Position numbers and translations under genes: made by a program
DNA from: Desulfogranum japonicum DSM 18378
Lineage (GTDB): Bacteria > Desulfobacterota > Desulfobulbia > Desulfobulbales > Desulfobulbaceae
Direction: 5' to 3'
Length of the DNA stretch: 54,775 nt
Assembly: GCF_000429945.1 (NCBI RefSeq)
Contig: NZ_AUCV01000042.1
Span: 1 to 54,775, forward strand
Shown here: piece by piece, positions 1-7,574 of the stretch
How positions within the stretch are numbered: position 1 is the first letter of the stretch
Layout: each line of letters opens with the position of its first letter
The notes under the pieces: model-generated
Seen by the model: only the letters and a program-made list of their open reading frames with translations
Databases searched by the model: none
Told to the model about the DNA's origin: nothing

Positions 1-315
1 GCGATTACATATATGCAATCTCGAGTAGATATGATGAATTACCAAAAATATATCGAGGAGGATTTGCCGATTGGAAGCGGGATGGTTGAGGGAGCCGTTC
101 GTAATGTAATCGGCGAACGGCTGGATTGTTCTGGGATGCGTTGGAAACCTGAACGAGCTGAAGCGTTGCTTCACCTGAGGTGTATCGAACTCAACGGCGA
201 TTGGGATCATTTTTATGACTGGGCATATGGCCAATGGGTCAAGCGAATGCAAAGCGAAGAAAGAAACATCCAGGTGAGATCAAGTAAACCGTTGGAACTA
301 CCAAAGGCTGCGTGA
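1..315 (+). pseudogene. ISKra4-like transposase, 3' fragment cut by window edge
   Basis: The frame is open from the first base, so only the C-terminal part of a transposase is visible. The signature is LPIGSGMVEGAVRNVIGERL followed by SGMRW, which is typical of the C-terminal catalytic region of ISKra4-type transposases. The protein ends in a short basic tail. The first ATG (13) is internal to the gene and not a true start. The element appears to end near 347, where the sequence ggctgcacccc would form its right terminus. It lies inside the 3' end of the minus-strand PIN-like gene. Whether the complete element is intact cannot be seen from this window. Confidence 0.7.
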
Positions 316-737
316 ATTTTATGCTTTATGGGAGATCGGCTGCACCCCGAGCCACCAGACACTTGAACAAAGGTGGGAAGTAGTTTTAAGTAGTTAAATA
401 AATTAATATCAACAGATGCGATTAAAAACCACTCAGGAGGCTGCTCAATGAAGGAAGCCAGTTGTTCGACAGTATAGGCACTATTAGAAATTTCCACAAA
501 CTTTCTAGAAATCTCTACAAATCCAAAAGTTGAAGAAATAACAAAGCCAGGGAACTCTTCGTCTACATAGCCCTGATGCCAAGAGATTATTTTATTAATA
601 GCGTCGGCTAATACGTTGTTAATCTTATTGATAGGCTCAACTTGAAATGAATCAACTGAATTTTTGTTTGAAAAATATTGAATAAGCAACTCTGCTAATA
701 TATTTGTATCCAATACAATGTCAGTCATATCAATCAT
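213..737 (-). CDS. PIN-like nuclease, 3' end replaced by IS sequence
   Basis: The first residues read DIVLDTNILAELLIQYF, the classic start of a PIN-domain ribonuclease, with the first metal-binding Asp in LDTN and an acidic residue in AELL. Further acidic residues occur in VEISRKFVEIS and near SVDINLF. About 129 codons look native, down to about position 349. The last 45 or so are read from the antisense strand of the IS, so the natural C-terminus is lost. The start ATG overlaps the stop of the upstream gene as ATGA. It is the last gene of a four-gene operon. Family knowledge suggests an RNase toxin or effector; the partner and target are unknown. Activity of the truncated form is doubtful. 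Confidence 0.55.
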   Translation of the reverse strand: MIDMTDIVLDTNILAELLIQYFSNKNSVDSFQVEPINKINNVLADAINKIISWHQGYVDEEFPGFVISSTFGFVEISRKFVEISNSAYTVEQLASFIEQPPEWFLIASVDINLFNYLKLLPTFVQVSGGSGCSRSPIKHKIHAAFGSSNGLLDLTWMFLSSLCIRLTHWPYAQS

Positions 738-1156
738 CTACCTTGATGATATTCTTCCATCTCTTTTTCGACTCTATCTGTCCACCATGTTGAGTCTCCA
801 CATAATTTCAAAGATAATATCCTTATAGATCTTCTTGGAGGTATATGAGAAACTGCAGCATCAACAGAAAGACCTACAACTATATCATTACCATCTCTTT
901 CAAATAAGTTAATCAGAAGCTTTTCCTCATCAAGTTCAGATATGCAAACGAACCCATCTTCTTCCATTCTCCTGATTTTCCTATCGATCACATCTAAACT
1001 TATTGGGCTTGCTCCTTTTCTATGATCCTCTAATGCATGGAGAGTGTCACCAATGGAACAAATCCCTATAGTTGATCCAGAATTTATCTCATTACGCAAA
1101 GTATTATGCTCAATAAACTGTTTAATTTCTGCTGGGGAGAAAAAAGAGGTATCCAT
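734..1156 (-). CDS. small protein of the ATPase/PIN operon, unknown function
   Basis: This encodes 140 residues and I do not recognise the family. It has no signal peptide or membrane segment. A middle stretch resembles a small winged-helix fold: LDVIDRKIRRMEEDGFVCIS reads like a recognition helix followed by a wing, but this is only suggestive. The gene starts one base after the ATPase stop codon and overlaps the PIN gene by four bases (ATGA), so translation is probably coupled. It has no strong ribosome-binding site of its own, which fits coupling. Its job is presumably to link the ATPase to the PIN protein or to act as an antitoxin-like partner; that is inference from position only. Confidence 0.6.
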   Translation of the reverse strand: MDTSFFSPAEIKQFIEHNTLRNEINSGSTIGICSIGDTLHALEDHRKGASPISLDVIDRKIRRMEEDGFVCISELDEEKLLINLFERDGNDIVVGLSVDAAVSHIPPRRSIRILSLKLCGDSTWWTDRVEKEMEEYHQGR

Positions 1157-1157
1157 A

Positions 1158-2531
1158 TCAGTCCATTAAATTAACTTTTGGTGGAGACAAACTCTCAATA
1201 TCATCTTTTTCTTTCGGCTCTACAGGGGCACGACTTTTTGCGACTTTACTTATGTGTTGCTTATCTATTTCATCGAGTTCATCTTGAATTGCAAGTTCAA
1301 CTGAGTTACTTAGTATTGTCAAAAATATTCCAGGTACCCTCCCTGATAAAAACAAAGCCTCCTCTATAGATTCTTCTGTAAAAGGGTTCAAACTACCAAT
1401 TTTATCAGGTTCTATTCTTGATGCATTCAAATACTCAAGAGCTAAAGGTATTGCAAATTCTTCTTTTAGAGGATCAAAATAGATTGTATACAATTCACTT
1501 TGGTCTCCACTTAATGATGCAAAACGATCTAGGCCAGCAGTTTCCCAATGAGGGTTTAACAGTTCTTGAACATAAGGATGTATAGTAAGCAATATATTAA
1601 AAAATGAATATTTAGAACTTTCACTTTGACCGTCAATAAAATAATATCTCAATGACTCTACAAACGATCTCCTTTCCTGAGTGTTTTGCGGTGTAACTAT
1701 TTTTTCAACTTCATCTACAAAGATCAAACTCTTTGTAAAACCGGCCTCTCTCAACAGACTGACTAAAGCATCGAAATACTGTATACCTACTTCTTTCTTC
1801 CAAAAGAAATCAGTTTTATTCTTAAGTGCTTTTTCTTCAAATTCTGTTGGATTATGTCCAAAGAATATAATTTCCTCACGCTGCTCTTCGCTAAACCCAA
1901 GAACATCTAATTTTGCCTTTAAATAGCTTCTCAAATCCCAATTAACATCGACGCCCTTGTTTTTTAGCCACGCATCATTTCCGATAGTATTTTCAGGATG
2001 ATCTCCTATATCTGTCAATACATCAACTGGAATACAATCAGAAAAAGCTCTCATCCTCCACATAGCTTGAGCAAGCACATCCTGTTTAACTATTGATTGA
2101 ATTATGAGTTTAATAAATTGCCAAAACTTACTATTTCTCCCTCCTGGAGATGGCAACAAGTATATGGCAAACAAGACTTGACTATCTCCACTTAACTCAG
2201 CTCCATGATCTTTATTTATGCGTCGACATTGTTGCTGAAGAAAAGCAGTTTTCCCAATACCCCGCCCTCTTCTTGTCGCATAGTCCATCAAGAAGGTAAT
2301 CGGCTTTACTTGCGCACGCTCCGGGTGAGGAACCATTAATTGTTCAAATTTTGCCTCTTCATTCTTACGTAATTCAGCTAAATATATTGATCCGTTTTCT
2401 CTAGTATCAGGGCTATCAATCATTACACCAGGTTTAGGTGGAAACGGATTACGTGTAAACCCATATTTTTCGTATTTTGATTGTTTTACTGGCACATTAG
2501 TTTTATCTACTTTACGAAATAGACTAGACAT
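1158..2531 (-). CDS. AAA/ORC-CDC6-like P-loop ATPase
   Basis: This encodes 457 residues. A Walker A-like motif RGRGIGKTAF lies near residue 90 (Arg replaces the usual first Gly) and a Walker B motif SLIFVDEVEKIV near residue 270. The N-terminus KYGFTRNPFPPKPG resembles the opening of ORC/CDC6-type and related AAA ATPases. There are no membrane segments. The start ATG follows the upstream stop codon with no gap, and AAGGAG lies six bases before it. The family uses ATP hydrolysis to remodel protein-DNA assemblies or to sense a signal. Here it is the only clear enzyme motor in a four-gene operon with a winged-helix-like protein and a PIN nuclease, so it is likely the sensor or switch of that system (inference). 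Confidence 0.65.
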   Translation of the reverse strand: MSSLFRKVDKTNVPVKQSKYEKYGFTRNPFPPKPGVMIDSPDTRENGSIYLAELRKNEEAKFEQLMVPHPERAQVKPITFLMDYATRRGRGIGKTAFLQQQCRRINKDHGAELSGDSQVLFAIYLLPSPGGRNSKFWQFIKLIIQSIVKQDVLAQAMWRMRAFSDCIPVDVLTDIGDHPENTIGNDAWLKNKGVDVNWDLRSYLKAKLDVLGFSEEQREEIIFFGHNPTEFEEKALKNKTDFFWKKEVGIQYFDALVSLLREAGFTKSLIFVDEVEKIVTPQNTQERRSFVESLRYYFIDGQSESSKYSFFNILLTIHPYVQELLNPHWETAGLDRFASLSGDQSELYTIYFDPLKEEFAIPLALEYLNASRIEPDKIGSLNPFTEESIEEALFLSGRVPGIFLTILSNSVELAIQDELDEIDKQHISKVAKSRAPVEPKEKDDIESLSPPKVNLMD

Positions 2532-3866
2532 TTAATTCTCCTTGTTAGATCTAGGCTGAGTAATAGCTATAAGAGAATGAGGAGTACCATTAAAAATTAC
2601 TGGTCGTCTTATCAATCTATGAGCAGCTCTTTGATCCTCTCTAATATCTGTTTCGAGAGAAATTGATAATGAAGCAGTACAAGAAAGCGATTCTCTGATT
2701 ATATTATGCAAAAACTTGTCAAAATGTTCAGCACTCAATCTTAATTGCCTACAAACCTCATCTCTAACATCAAGAAGTGGCACATATAATGAACCTACTC
2801 TCGAAAAGGTTTTATGATGTTCTGCAACTAATATTTCTGTAAAAGAATCTCTTAGCGAATCCCATTTTGGCGTATGTAAATATAAAGTTTTCCCTACTGG
2901 ATTTTGAATATCAAGTTTTTCAAACTTTTCAGAATCATTACTAATGCGGAAAACAGAGGTGGGAAATATAATTCTTCCCGGAGCTTTTGGATGGGAATCT
3001 GTATAAAATAATAACTCTAACGCTTCCAACCTCGGGCACCATGCCATATATGTTCTGGGCTTTAACGGTGGTCGATTGATGGCGAAATCTCTTTTCTCGT
3101 TTTTTGAGAACTTATTCGAAAAAAAGAATGAGACTGCAGCTTCCTGCATAGCCATAGCTAACCTCCGCCTCGGGGCGAAGGTTTTCATTTTCCTTTTTTC
3201 TATACTTGAGTCGTCTTTTTTATCCTTAGCAACTTTACGCTGCTTTAGGTTACTAAGTCGATTCCAAGAAATTTCAACCAAGCTTATCCAAGCATCTATT
3301 GGAATAGGTAAACTTCCTGGAGACAGGCGTTGTATAATTTCATGAGAATTTGCGGTCTGATTAATTAAATCTTTACTCCAGGAATTATCTTCCCACGCTT
3401 TCGAATGAGGCCTCCATGATTGCACAGGTGTTGGAACAATTACCTCTCCTTGTCCTTCCGGATTAATTGTCCAAAGTCGATCGACAAACCAGCCAGGGAT
3501 CGTATATACATTATGCATCTTGCGTGTTAGATACCTTATAAAACGAACCTTATCTGACTTTGAAAGCCGATAGGCTTTTTCTCCTTCATTAGTCAACGCA
3601 TACTTGGAATTATTAGTCTGTGAAGAAGAATATTTTATTCTTTTTAGCCAACCAAAGTTCCTAAACTCTCTGACGAGATCTGTCATCCCCCGTGAACTTT
3701 GGTTTCTTACAAAAAGTAACCCCTTGACACGCTGTGGCATTTCATCGATCAACTCTTGAACAGTGATATATTCCTGCGAATGTGCTAACTCCAGAGCCTC
3801 GAAATATAGCCTTATGTCGTTAAACAGTGCGATACTTCTGCTTTTGGGTTTGTTCCAATATTGCAT
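2532..3866 (-). CDS. winged-helix-like protein, first gene of ATPase/PIN operon
   Basis: This encodes 444 residues of no family I can name. The first 110 residues look like a winged helix: helices around ALFNDIRLYFEALELA and ITVQELIDEMPQRV, then a DLVREFRNFGWLKRIKY segment and a wing ending in YALTNEGEKAYRLS, a pattern common in MarR/PadR-like folds. A basic stretch (KQRKVAKDKKDD to KRKMKTFAPRRR) lies near residues 210-240. No catalytic motif is evident. Its start is preceded by only a weak GGAAG about ten bases upstream. It heads the operon and abuts the ATPase gene directly. It may bind DNA as the recognition subunit or regulate the operon; both are inference. Confidence 0.6.
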   Translation of the reverse strand: MQYWNKPKSRSIALFNDIRLYFEALELAHSQEYITVQELIDEMPQRVKGLLFVRNQSSRGMTDLVREFRNFGWLKRIKYSSSQTNNSKYALTNEGEKAYRLSKSDKVRFIRYLTRKMHNVYTIPGWFVDRLWTINPEGQGEVIVPTPVQSWRPHSKAWEDNSWSKDLINQTANSHEIIQRLSPGSLPIPIDAWISLVEISWNRLSNLKQRKVAKDKKDDSSIEKRKMKTFAPRRRLAMAMQEAAVSFFFSNKFSKNEKRDFAINRPPLKPRTYMAWCPRLEALELLFYTDSHPKAPGRIIFPTSVFRISNDSEKFEKLDIQNPVGKTLYLHTPKWDSLRDSFTEILVAEHHKTFSRVGSLYVPLLDVRDEVCRQLRLSAEHFDKFLHNIIRESLSCTASLSISLETDIREDQRAAHRLIRRPVIFNGTPHSLIAITQPRSNKEN

Positions 3867-4225
3867 CTAATATGCTTCCACAAAAAAAACGGATAAGAAA
3901 TTGAGCATAACCGAAAAAAAGATCGGCACTATAACACTATGAAAGACTTATTGACTAGCTTGCAAGACATGTTTATGCCTGAATACACAACAACATAACT
4001 CGAAAATTACTTACCCTCTATACTTATATCTTCCACTTACTAACTTAGTAGAGTGAATAATACCCTCCCTGCGTCAAAATAAGTATACTTCTCTTGACAC
4101 TTTTTGACCTGCCTGGAGACTAAGGTTTAACGTGTAAAATTAAGCTTAAAACAAACCATATTGACATGCTGTAAAATATCGTCCAAGCTTGATTATACAT
4201 AACCGCAGTTCACATGGAGACATTC
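3867..4225. other. AT-rich divergent intergenic region
   Basis: This 359-bp gap separates the start of the minus-strand ATPase/PIN operon from the plus-strand recombinase, so it must hold both promoters. Two TTGACA hexamers facing the recombinase are visible (4094-4099 and 4161-4166), but neither has a convincing -10 box at 16-18 bp. I see no gene, tRNA or clear hairpin. It could also contain crossover sites for the recombinase, but I cannot identify one. Confidence 0.4.
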
Positions 4226-4780
4226 ATGGTCGGTGCAAAAATTGGATATATCAGAGTAAGCAGTATTGGTCAGAACACAGAACGACAGCTGGAAGGGGTT
4301 GAGTTAGCAAAAACCTTTACCGAGAAGATATCGGCCAAAAGTAAAGACCGACCGGTTTTGAATGACTGTCTTGATTATTTACGGGAAGGAGACGAATTGC
4401 ATGTACACTCAATCGATCGCCTTGCAAGAAACCTAGCTGACCTGCAACATATGATTGGTGACCTACAGGCTCGGGATATTACAGTCTACTTCCACAAGGA
4501 AAACTTGGTTTTCAGTGGCGAAGAAAATCCAATGAGCAAGCTCATGATGCAAATGATGGGCGCTTTTGCTGAATTTGAAAGAAACCTGATCAAGGAACGC
4601 CAGGCAGAAGGGATAGCAGCGGCAAAGAAAAAAGGGGTTCGATTCGGGAAAGCTCCGAAACTGACGCCTGACCAGGTGGCCGAGGTAAAGGCAATGGCTA
4701 CAGAAAAGTACAACAAAACTGAAATCGCTAAGAAATTTGGCGTTTCCAGGCAGACAATTTACAATGTACTGGCACAATAA
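4226..4780 (+). CDS. serine recombinase, resolvase/invertase family
   Basis: This is a site-specific DNA recombinase of about 184 residues, the usual size of small resolvases and invertases. The catalytic N-terminal domain begins KIGYIRVSSIGQNTERQ with the nucleophilic Ser after RV. It continues with the IDRLARNLADL arginine motif and the EFERNLIKERQAEGI helix. The C-terminus carries a Hin-type helix-turn-helix, YNKTEIAKKFGVSRQTIYNVL. I chose the ATG at 4226 because GGAG lies six bases upstream, although an in-frame ATG exists at 4214. It is part of the island and may be the resolvase of a plasmid or transposon relic. Its own recombination site was not identified. Confidence 0.88.
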   Translation: MVGAKIGYIRVSSIGQNTERQLEGVELAKTFTEKISAKSKDRPVLNDCLDYLREGDELHVHSIDRLARNLADLQHMIGDLQARDITVYFHKENLVFSGEENPMSKLMMQMMGAFAEFERNLIKERQAEGIAAAKKKGVRFGKAPKLTPDQVAEVKAMATEKYNKTEIAKKFGVSRQTIYNVLAQ

Positions 4781-4840
4781 ACAGTTTCTACCGGCTTCCT
4801 CACTGATTCGGAATTGTGTTCTTTACTGAGAAATAGCCAG

Positions 4841-4862
4841 CGTTATGGGATTTCCCATAACG
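4841..4862. repeat. 22-bp perfect palindrome between convergent genes
   Basis: CGTTATGGGA and TCCCATAACG form a ten-base perfect inverted repeat separated by two T residues. It lies 60 bases after the recombinase stop and 22 bases before the end of the phosphoesterase gene that converges on it. It lacks a T-tract, so it is a weak candidate for a terminator. A protein-binding palindrome, possibly for the neighbouring recombinase, is the alternative. Confidence 0.6.
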
Positions 4863-4884
4863 ACATGTTAATTACCCCGAGCTT

Positions 4885-5535
4885 TCAGTTCCGATGTACG
4901 TCAATAATAACTGGTTGGTTATTTGTTCGGTACTTAGCGTTACAGGTGCTCGCGTTGATAAAGGTTGTTCCTTCTTTGGTGATCATTCCATAGCCTTCAT
5001 GAATGTGACCAAATATATGGTACCTGGGGTGGATCTCCAGCACTCGTTCCCATAGGTCGACACAACCTTGGGGAATTCCCTTCACATTATCCAAAATTCC
5101 CGCTGGTGGTCCATGCGTTATGAGGACATCGGTTTCTTCAGGGATTCTGTTCCATTTGCGCCGGATATGCTCCCCTCGGTCAGCCATAAAGTACCACTGC
5201 ATGAAAGTTGGCGTCCAAGGGGAACCATAAAAAGCCAAACCATCGATAGTAACCATCTTGTCCTGGAGATATGTTGCCTCTGGCGCTAGAGCGGCGAACA
5301 TTTCCCTTGCCAGAGTATTTTTTCTTTCGAAAACTTCGTCATGATTGCCTGCAATAACCAACTTGTGGCGGAAAGGTTGGTCGTGCAGCCATTGGGCGAA
5401 GTCGTGAACGTCGGCAATTGTTCCCCAGGGACAGATATCTCCTGCCACAATGAGTATATCACCTGGCGGCAGGTCGATTTCGGCATGCATGCCGTGGGTA
5501 TCCGCAATAGCCACGAGCTTCAAATTATTCATCAT
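4885..5535 (-). CDS. calcineurin-like metallophosphoesterase
   Basis: This 216-residue enzyme has the full set of metallophosphoesterase motifs in order: ADTHG (residues 11-15), AGDICPWG (about 31), GNHDEVF (about 63), THGPPAG (about 140) and GHIHEGYG (about 176). These bind two metal ions. The short compact form and the THGPP motif resemble the MPPED/239FB-like branch, which hydrolyses phosphodiesters; the actual substrate is unknown. It starts with two consecutive ATGs (5535 and 5532) behind AGGA. It stands alone, converging on the recombinase. It may be island cargo; cyclic-nucleotide or nucleic-acid phosphodiesterase roles are both possible. Confidence 0.85.
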   Translation of the reverse strand: MMNNLKLVAIADTHGMHAEIDLPPGDILIVAGDICPWGTIADVHDFAQWLHDQPFRHKLVIAGNHDEVFERKNTLAREMFAALAPEATYLQDKMVTIDGLAFYGSPWTPTFMQWYFMADRGEHIRRKWNRIPEETDVLITHGPPAGILDNVKGIPQGCVDLWERVLEIHPRYHIFGHIHEGYGMITKEGTTFINASTCNAKYRTNNQPVIIDVHRN

Positions 5536-5597
5536 AAATCCTACTGGTTTTTATGGTTCAAAATAGGAAACTTGAAACAGGTGAAAATTTCCTGTCT

Positions 5598-5694
5598 AAT
5601 TTCCATATAGTTGCCGTGCTGGTTTCCTTGTTTCTCGCAAATAACCGAAAAATTTTACCTAAATTTCCATGTAGTTTCCATAATGGTTTCCTTT
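5598..5694. repeat. pair of iteron-like direct repeats
   Basis: Two 33-bp direct repeats occupy 5598-5630 and 5662-5694, 64 bp apart start to start. Both begin AATTTCCAT and end TGGTTTCCTT, with about five differences between. Further GGAAAC/GTTTCC blocks occur to 5750. They lie in the 222-bp gap next to the broken RepA-like gene. Spaced direct repeats beside a rep gene are the usual layout of an iteron-controlled plasmid origin, but here they are on the 3' side of the relic, so a relic origin is only a suggestion. Confidence 0.4.
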
Positions 5695-5757
5695 AAACTA
5701 CAGAAAGTTTCCTATTTCATATACTATGGAGAGGAAACCAGGAAACTTCCTTTTCTT

Positions 5758-6496
5758 TCATCTCTCGGAGCGGATCTCCTTTACCAGTTTTGAGCAGTAC
5801 CCTTTGCTGATTTCCATCTCTTCGTCAATGTCCTTTTGGCTATAGCCTTCATCGAGGAGTTTCCCTACCTTATCCTGCAGGCTTTCCTCGATGGTTCACA
5901 GCTGCCAGTTCTCCAGCTATCAGGCTGGCTTCAAAGGTCTTTGCGTCGTCACTGTGGATGCCTCGGTTTTTACGGAAATGGACCTTGAACAGTGCGCCCT
6001 GGTCGGGCGTATACGATTTCGGCCGCAAGAGTTTGATGACCGTATCCAGTACATCTTCTTTCCTGGAGCTGCCGCGCTGCATTCCTCCTTTGCCGTCGTG
6101 GTGGACCAGTAGCACCGATTTTCCCATTGCCTACATAGGCAACGCCCATTCCTGTACTGGAAGCCAGGAGTCGGATTTGTTTTCCGATGTGCTCCGACAG
6201 ACCGTGGAAATGTTGTCCAGGATTATCAGGCTTATATCGTCGGTCAAGACGGTATCTATTTGGGCCTGGCCTTCCGGTCTGCCAAGGTCGGGGATGCTTC
6301 CCGGCTGTAGGCCAGGGGAGATGATCTGCAGGTTGTCGGCTTTGGTCGTATCCATGTTGGCCATGATGCCGGGAGTTATGACCACAGGGGGTGATACACC
6401 CGGCAGGTTTAGAAATGGTTTCGGCTGAGCTGCCCCCACCCTGGTGGCTGTACGTAAAGAGGATTTTTCCCAATTTTGCGAACTAGAATCATACAA
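5758..6496 (-). pseudogene. broken RepA-like replication ATPase (RecA-fold)
   Basis: Several pieces match the C-terminal half of plasmid/phage RepA-type helicase ATPases. Fragment one contains IISPGLQPGSIPDLG, LIILDNISTVCR (Walker B) and SDSWLPVQEWAL. After an in-frame TAG at 6131-6133 the same frame continues as GKSVLLVHHDGKGGMQRG and SSRKEDVLDTVIKLLRP to about 5895. There a frameshift occurs, after which another frame reads KVGKLLDEGYSQKDIDEE and a helix-turn-helix ending at a TGA at 5758. The Walker A region is not recognisable upstream, so the N-terminus is also lost. This is a dead gene and points to a plasmid-like ancestor for the island. Confidence 0.75.
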
Positions 6497-6702
6497 TCAC
6501 GCTAAAACAGCAACTTAAAGATTACACAAATGCCCTTATGGCACTACTTCTTTGTTTTATTCATATTGTGGTCTTTATCTGCTTACCAGCCATACTTTTT
6601 CCCCCCAATGCTGACAATATTTCCTGCTGGTGTGGCTCTGGCCGGGTGCTTTTTCTCACGTGGACTGTACTCCCGTTCTCACACTGCATGGTAATTGTTA
6701 TC
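6497..6702. other. gap between two island relics
   Basis: About 200 bp without an intact reading frame between the RepA-like relic and the integrase relic. On the minus strand short open pieces can be read, but I recognise none of them. It is probably decayed coding sequence of the island. Confidence 0.3.
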
Positions 6703-6906
6703 CTACACTGAGAGGAAAGAAGCTTTCATATACTTGCCCAGCTGCTCACTATACCTGACTTCCGCAAAGTGAGCCGAATCATATGCACAAGATGGTAGGC
6801 CAGGAACCTTGGAGACATGAAGGTTCAGGCCGTGGCCGTCGGCGAGCTTGTACGATTTATCTCACGGCTTGTCGTTGCAGATCTGGATTGCAGTGAGCTT
6901 GGACAT
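6703..6906 (-). pseudogene. P4-type tyrosine integrase, N-terminal relic
   Basis: Reading from ATG at 6906, the translation is MSKLTAIQICNDKP, a TGA stop, then DKSYKLADGHGLNLHVSK. This is the conserved opening of the DUF4102 arm-binding domain of P4-like integrases, where PRDK or PREK is usual, so CGA has become TGA. Similarity fades after about 35 codons and the frame closes at 6703. The catalytic domain is absent. The relic lies about 210 bp downstream of the 3' end of tRNA-Leu, in the same direction, which is the standard position of an integrase beside its tRNA attachment site. Confidence 0.72.
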
Positions 6907-7045
6907 ATGGGTATCTTCTGCTGAAATGCGTGCGGGTCAAAAATCGTGAGGGTATTCGCCTCCTTTTTGAAATACCCACATTTGTACCCACAAAAATACT
7001 GGATGCCAATGGACGAAAATGGATAGAAAGGAAAATCAGGGAACG

Positions 7046-7080
7046 AAAAAACCCGCTAACCATTGCTGGTTGCGGGTTTT
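7046..7080 (-). terminator. intrinsic terminator after secG-tRNA-Leu
   Basis: The sequence holds a hairpin of ACCCGC/GCGGGT arms extended by AACCA/TGGTT with a four-base loop. On the minus strand it is followed by a run of six T (complement of 7046-7051). It lies 35 bp downstream of the tRNA-Leu 3' end, so it would end the transcript of the gap-to-tRNA unit. Confidence 0.75.
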
Positions 7081-7114
7081 ACGAATCAAGGTGGAAAACC
7101 TTGGATTAGTCTGA

Positions 7115-7200
7115 TGGTGCCGAAGGCGAGAGTCGAACTCGCACGACCGTGGGCCACTACCCCCTCAAGATAGCGTGTCTACCAATTCCACCACTTCGGC
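7115..7200 (-). tRNA. tRNA-Leu (anticodon GAG)
   Basis: This 86-nt gene folds as a class II tRNA: the acceptor strands GCCGAAG and CTTCGGC pair and are followed by an encoded CCA. The D arm contains TGGTAGACACG, the anticodon stem-loop CTATCTTGAGGGGGTAG reads GAG, and the T arm contains GTTCGACTC. It closely resembles the Escherichia coli tRNA-Leu(GAG). It starts 17 bp after the secG stop codon, so it is probably co-transcribed with secG and released by processing. The integrase relic downstream suggests that its 3' end served as an attachment site. Confidence 0.95.
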
Positions 7201-7217
7201 ACAATCTATTCTGCTAG

Positions 7218-7574
7218 TTACTGCTTGCTCGCTTGTTCTGCCGGTTGCTCTGTTTCCACAGGCTGTGCAACCTGCGGAGTAGCTTCCTGAGGCTCTGCCT
7301 TCTGCTCTACAGTGACGTTTACGTTTTTCATCACCGAGCTGGAGCTTTTATTCATCGACAGATAGGCCAAGGTCACAGAGGTTCCCATGAACACTATTGC
7401 TGCAAGAGTAGTTATTTTATTGAGCAACGGAACAGGACCTTCAGCACCAAACAGCGACTGACTGGACCCACCAAATGTTGCTCCTATATCGGCACCTTTT
7501 CCGTGTTGTAACAACACTATAGCGACCAAGAAAAGGCAAACGATTACGTGTATTATAATTAATAAATTAGTCAT
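7218..7574 (-). CDS. secG: protein translocase subunit SecG
   Basis: SecG is the small inner-membrane subunit of the SecYEG channel. The 118-residue product has two hydrophobic segments, LLIIIHVIVCLFLVAIVLLQ (residues 3-23) and a second around residues 52-73. Between them lies the diagnostic cytoplasmic loop HGKGADIGATFGGSSQSLFG. The last 35 residues are a low-complexity Glu/Gln/Pro/Ala tail, which is common. The ATG overlaps the tpiA stop by four bases (ATGA), so the two are translationally coupled. The tpiA-secG-tRNA-Leu order is widely seen in bacteria. Confidence 0.95.
   Translation of the reverse strand: MTNLLIIIHVIVCLFLVAIVLLQHGKGADIGATFGGSSQSLFGAEGPVPLLNKITTLAAIVFMGTSVTLAYLSMNKSSSSVMKNVNVTVEQKAEPQEATPQVAQPVETEQPAEQASKQ

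Noticed and set aside
4463-4777. Minus-strand open frame of 104 codons inside the recombinase gene
   Set aside because: It is fully antisense to a recombinase with intact catalytic motifs and has no family features.
5958-6428. Plus-strand open frame of 156 codons
   Set aside because: It is antisense to the RepA-like relic, whose conserved motifs are on the minus strand.
6857-7063. Minus-strand 68-codon frame
   Set aside because: It runs across the integrase relic in another frame; the family-like reading is from ATG 6906.
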